NCBI GenBank assembly: GCA_021464415.1
Contig: CM038466.1
Location: 27,157,017 to 27,221,016, forward strand
Direction of reading: 5' to 3'
Origin: Lonicera japonica
Lineage: Eukaryota; Streptophyta; Magnoliopsida; Dipsacales; Caprifoliaceae
DNA: 64,000 bases
Shown: piece by piece, positions 60,316 through 64,000 of the stretch
Layout of the letters: the number at the start of each line of letters is the position of its first letter
How positions within the stretch are numbered: position 1 is the first letter of the stretch
Made by a program: the position numbers and the translations under genes
The notes under the pieces: generated by a model
Told to the model about the DNA's origin: nothing
Seen by the model: only the letters and a program-made list of their open reading frames with translations
Database searches by the model: none

Positions 60316-61564
60316 ATGGTTCACAATCTTAGATGGAATTGGACACCCATCGGTAGGATTGTAGCACAAGTTTTAGTAGTTTATCTTGACTACAGAAAAC
60401 GGTATAGTTTTAACTCGTTGTGCTAGTACACTTTGTGTGTATTGAATAGGACCAGTTTGGGTTAATTGTTTTTATACTGACTATATAAAACAAATTTAAA
60501 ATCCCATGGTTATTATGATTACTTATGCTCTTAATCTTGAAATAATTAATAGGCATATATATGTAGTGTTTGTTGTTTTGACTCATTATGAGTGAGATTC
60601 ATTTATGGATCAATAATCTTCGTGAATTGGATGACGACACTATATGTATGATGAATATTAATTATTGACGGAATCCACGTCCCGGTATAGGGATTGATGA
60701 TAACCCCTTGAGAAGCTTATAAGTTTTGATCATGTCAAACCCTGCAGGTGGATTATGTTAATCCGACATGTCAAATAAGTTAAGTGGTAGGCTCAAGGAT
60801 TAAGAAGTCATTTAAATATAATTGTTAGTAATTTAATTTAAATGACGGTTGTCTGTAATCTTAACGTGGGGAGAATAATAAGTATTTAATAATAAGGAGC
60901 TCGAAATATAATTTTGAGATAAGGATGGGAGTGCAATTATAATTCTTTAGTGGTGTGAATTATAATTTATGGAAGGAACTAATTCAGAGTGGAATTAGGA
61001 TTCCAACTTTCCATAGGAAGCCCAAACACTTATTTCTCCTTAAGGTCCCTATCGTAGCCTTATATATACGCCGACCTAGTCTCTTCTCATGATAACAATA
61101 ATTCTCATGAGTTAGGGTTTGTTCTATTAAGAGAGGAGAAAATCTTGGTGATACCGTAGCCCACACTCGGTGCAAGATTTGATGGCGGAAGGAATACGAT
61201 AGAAGATCTTTAGGTTTTTCAGCACAGCAGTCGTAAATCAATCGTAACTTTTGATCCCACCGTTGAATCGGGCTGATTTTTGGATATGTCGTTCGGAACG
61301 CAAAGTTAGTATAATGGCGCGAAAAATCAGGACGATCAGAAGTCGTTTCGGTGGCGAAAACAATTAATTTTCGCAGCCCAGCGAGAATTAAAAAAATCTG
61401 ACCAAATCGCAATTTGATGCTTTCAAACCCTAGTCTCCTCATATGGATCCTCTACATGATCCACAAAGGTGAAATCCCTTTATTCTTATAGGGTTTTAGC
61501 ATAAATTTTTTTTTTTTGTTCAATCTATACGCAATATCAAACGATCCTGTATTTATGTCTCCAT
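60316..61564 (+). mobile_element. ~1.25 kb insertion inside the gypsy RT (copia-end/LTR-like)
   Basis: The RT reading stops at 60315 (NGMSL) and resumes at about 61566 (NPAKCTFG), so the limits are set by the protein. Flanks CCCTT and CACTT are a possible imperfect target duplication. The contents have an LTR-like look: a TATATATA region (61070), a leader-like stretch, GACCAGTTTGGGTT and direct noncoding DNA. A ~190-bp part (about 61196-61405) is related to 26470-26660. There are no coding frames. Confidence 0.6.
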
Positions 61565-62640
61565 CACTTTAACCCAGCCAAATGTACTTTTGGAGTTAAA
61601 GGGGGAAAATTCTTGGGCTTCATGGTCACCCAAAGAGGGATTGAAGCCAACCCGTAGAAAATACGAGCACTCGTTGACATGAAGTTCCCGTCCAAGCCGA
61701 AAGAGGTCCAAAGCCTAGTAGGGAGAGTGGCCGCTCTCAATAGATTCATCTCTAGAGCGACTGACAAGTGCCACCCTTTTTCCAAAACATTGCGAAAGGC
61801 CTTCGAATGGATCGAAGAATGCGAGTTAGCTTTCCAGCAGCTCAAACAGTACCTTGGAGCACCCCCCCTCCTGAGCTCCCCAAGAAAGGGGAAAATTCTA
61901 AGCTTATATCTGGTTATATCACAAACGGTGGTCAGCTCAGCGCTGATGAGGGATGAAAAATGAGCTCAATTGCCAGTATAATACAAAAGCAGAGCTCTGC
62001 AAGCTGCCGAACTGAATTACCCCAGAGTGGAGAAATTGGCCTATGCTCTACTCATCACCTCTCGAAAACTAAGACCTTATTTTCATGCCCACGCCATAGA
62101 CGTGCTCACTGACTAGCCGTTGCGAAGGATCCTCGACAGGCCGGAGCAATCAGGCCGGCTGGCTATACGGGCTGTAGAACTCGTGCAATTTGTGATTAAC
62201 TACAATTCGCGGACCTCAATTAGGGGCCAGGCCGTTGCCGATTTCATAACCGAATTCACTTACGATGAAGATCAAATTGAAGAATCGCCAGAGCTAATAC
62301 CACTTGCAGACCCGAGCACCTCAACCCCGGCCAATTTAATGAATTTGCTACTTGGAGTATCCATATGGGTCTTGCACGCCGATGGTGCCTCTAACCTGCA
62401 AGGATCTGGAGCTGGTGTGGTGCTAATAACTCCTGAGGCTAACGTCCTGGAGATACCGCTGAAATTCCTATTCAAAGCTTCTAATAATGAGGTTGAGTAC
62501 GAGGCCATAATCTCAGGCTTGAGAATAGCCAGCGACCTGGGGGCAAGGCAAATGGTGGTCTACAACGATTCCGCGGTAGTGATTGGCCAATTACTCGGCT
62601 GCAATATGGCAAAAGAAGATCGCATGCCGGCATAAGTTAG
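61565..62640 (+). pseudogene. Tat-type gypsy RT end, RNase H and second RNase H
   Basis: RT thumb GGKFLGFMVTQRGIEANP and VGRVAALNRFISRATDKC (61595-61775), the RNase H connection KTLRKAFEWIEECELAFQQL, and LNYPRVEKLAYALL (about 62010-62045). The additional archaeal-type RNase H LHADGASNLQGSGAGVVL with FKASNNEVEYEAIISGLRIA (62372-62535), the hallmark of the Tat lineage, follows. Stops at 61652, 61962, 61979 and 62115 stand where CAG, CGA or tyrosine codons would be. Confidence 0.85.
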
Positions 62641-64000
62641 CAAAGGCCAAAGAGGCGGCTCAGAAGTACTCCAACATAATCTTCGTCAAAGTCCCGGGAG
62701 CTCAAAATAACAAGGCAGACCGCCTGGCCAAGCTTGCTACGACTTCAGACCTACCAAGTGGGGTGCACATCGAATATCTGGAGAAGAAAGCCATAAATGA
62801 GCCCACACGGCTGGACGTGGCCCCAGTACAGATCTGTAAATGCTGGATTAATCCAATCTTGAATTACTTTATCGATGAGACTCTCCCTGAGGACAGAAAG
62901 ATGGCCAAGAGAATAAAATATATGTCCAACCGATACGTGGTCATTGAAGCAACGCTGTACAAAAGGGGATACGCCATCCCTTTCCTGCTATGTTTACATC
63001 CACACCAAGCCCGAGTAGCTATGTTGGAAATCCATAAAGGCTTGTGCGAGGGACATCCGGGAGCTCGGTCACTAGCGCTCAAGGTCGGCAGGCAGGGCTA
63101 CTTCTGGCCCACTATCTTGTAGGATGCTAAAGAGCTAGTAAGGAGATGTGACAAGTGCCAGCGATTCGCCAACATTCTGCAACTTCCCTCAGAGATCATG
63201 ACTCCCGTCAGCAGTCCGTGGCCTTTCTCTCAATGGGGTATGGACATAGTGGGACCTTTTTCGCTGGGCAAAGGACAGACCAAATTCGCATTGGTAGCCA
63301 TTGATTATTTCACTAAGTGGGCTGAGGCCGAAGCGCTAACAACCATTACCACCTTGAAGATCCAGAATTTCGTATGGAGGAACATCATCTGTCGTTTCGG
63401 GCTCTCCAAAGTATTGATCACTGATAACGGGAAGCAATTCGACTGCGATCACTTTAGGGACTTCTGCGAAGGATACAGAATCGAAAATCACTACAACTCT
63501 TATTCACCCCCAGGCCAATGGCCAGGTAAAAGTCACCAACCGAACGTTGCTGAACTCGTTGAAAAAAAGACTTGACGATGCAAAGGGAAACTGGTCTGAA
63601 GAGCTCCCCTCAGTACTATGGGCTTACAGAACCAAGATCAGAGGCCCAACAGGCGAAACCCCTTTCTCCCTAACCTATGGAACAGAGGCAGTTATCCCGG
63701 TGGAAATGGGGGTCCCGACTTACAGAATCAGCCGCTATGACCCAGCTCTCAATGAGAAGGACCTGATGGCCAACCTAGATCTTCTCGAGAAAAAGAGAGG
63801 ACAAGCTCAGATCAAAGAAGAAGCCTATAAGAGAAGCATGGTGAAAAGTTACAACAAAAGGGTTAAGCGCTGAAGTTTGAATGTTAGCGACTTGGCGCTC
63901 CGAAAAGCCACATTGGCGACAAAAATTTTTGAGCATGGCAAACTCGCAGCCAAGTGGGAAGGCCCCTATGTGGTCACTAAAGTCTGCAGGCCATGCACTT
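62641..64000 (+). pseudogene. Tat-type gypsy integrase, 3' part outside the window
   Basis: The zinc region HPGARSLALKVGRQGYFWP and CDKCQRF (63050-63165), the core WGMDIVGPF, FTKWAEAEAL, ITDNGKQF (63235-63445), then AYRTKIRGPTGETPFSLTYG and KWEGPYVVTK near the end. In-frame stops occur at 63118 (CAG expected) and 63871 (CGA expected), and a frame change near 63540 disrupts the NPQANGQVE-type region, where the third catalytic acid lies. Confidence 0.85.

Larger units (their letters stand above)
56418..64000 (+). mobile_element. Ty3/gypsy element of Tat type, decayed, runs off the window
   Basis: 5' LTR 56418-57283, primer site after it, gag 57374-58932, protease, RT, RNase H, archaeal-type RNase H and integrase to the window end. 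CTAGG (56413-56417) is its left target duplication; the right one is outside. It is less AT-rich than its surroundings. A ~1.25 kb insertion splits the RT, ~75 bp of RT are deleted, and stops are scattered. The second RNase H and the gag wording place it in the Tat lineage. Confidence 0.9.

Overview
The window is nuclear DNA of a flowering plant, almost certainly a eudicot. It is very AT-rich, carries a five-exon plant cinnamyl-alcohol-dehydrogenase-type gene, a LOB-domain (plant-specific transcription factor) reading frame and a fragment of a TIR-NBS-LRR resistance gene, a class essentially missing from grasses. The rest is transposable elements, many nested in one another. I see no rRNA gene, functional tRNA gene, CRISPR array or bacterial gene.

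Layout. 1-2343: a LINE reverse-transcriptase remnant and an antisense TNL remnant. 2344-27603: copy A of a large direct duplication. 28310-32646: the CAD-like gene, the only intact host gene I can support, with a SINE and a MITE in its introns. 32647-38393: gene-poor, with MITEs and a copia RNase H fragment. 38394-44837: a decayed Ty3/gypsy element with a 2.3 kb LTR, cut at its 3' end. 44838-56417: copy B of the duplication. 56418-64000: a second decayed Ty3/gypsy element of Tat type, running off the window.

The duplication organises the window. Copies A and B are collinear (roughly 95% identical in a 200-base sample compared by eye) and lie in the same orientation about 42.5 kb apart. Because they are paralogous, each serves as an empty-site control for the other. 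Copy A has gained a 7.0 kb Ty1/copia element with indistinguishable 513-bp LTRs and an intact 1342-aa polyprotein, a 5.2 kb non-autonomous LTR element, and a 1.3 kb TIR element. Copy B has gained a 439-bp MITE and the Tat-type gypsy. Elements present in both copies (a Mutator-like element, a TRIM, an old copia LTR plus gag, and a SINE) predate the duplication. The young copia landed in the untranslated leader of the old copia, which is a diverged relative of itself.

The most unusual things are these. (1) The non-autonomous LTR element at 20488-25656 carries an antisense LOB-domain reading frame, an array of 117-bp units and a separate triplicated ~195-bp block. (2) A ~75-bp module, built around AACTT..CTACAACTTT ends, recurs in several unrelated elements here, in both orientations. 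(3) A CAD-like protein keeps its zinc ligands but has lost the proton-relay residues. (4) The copia leaders carry a set of 21-nt hairpins. All statements about families come from motif recognition; no database search was possible.
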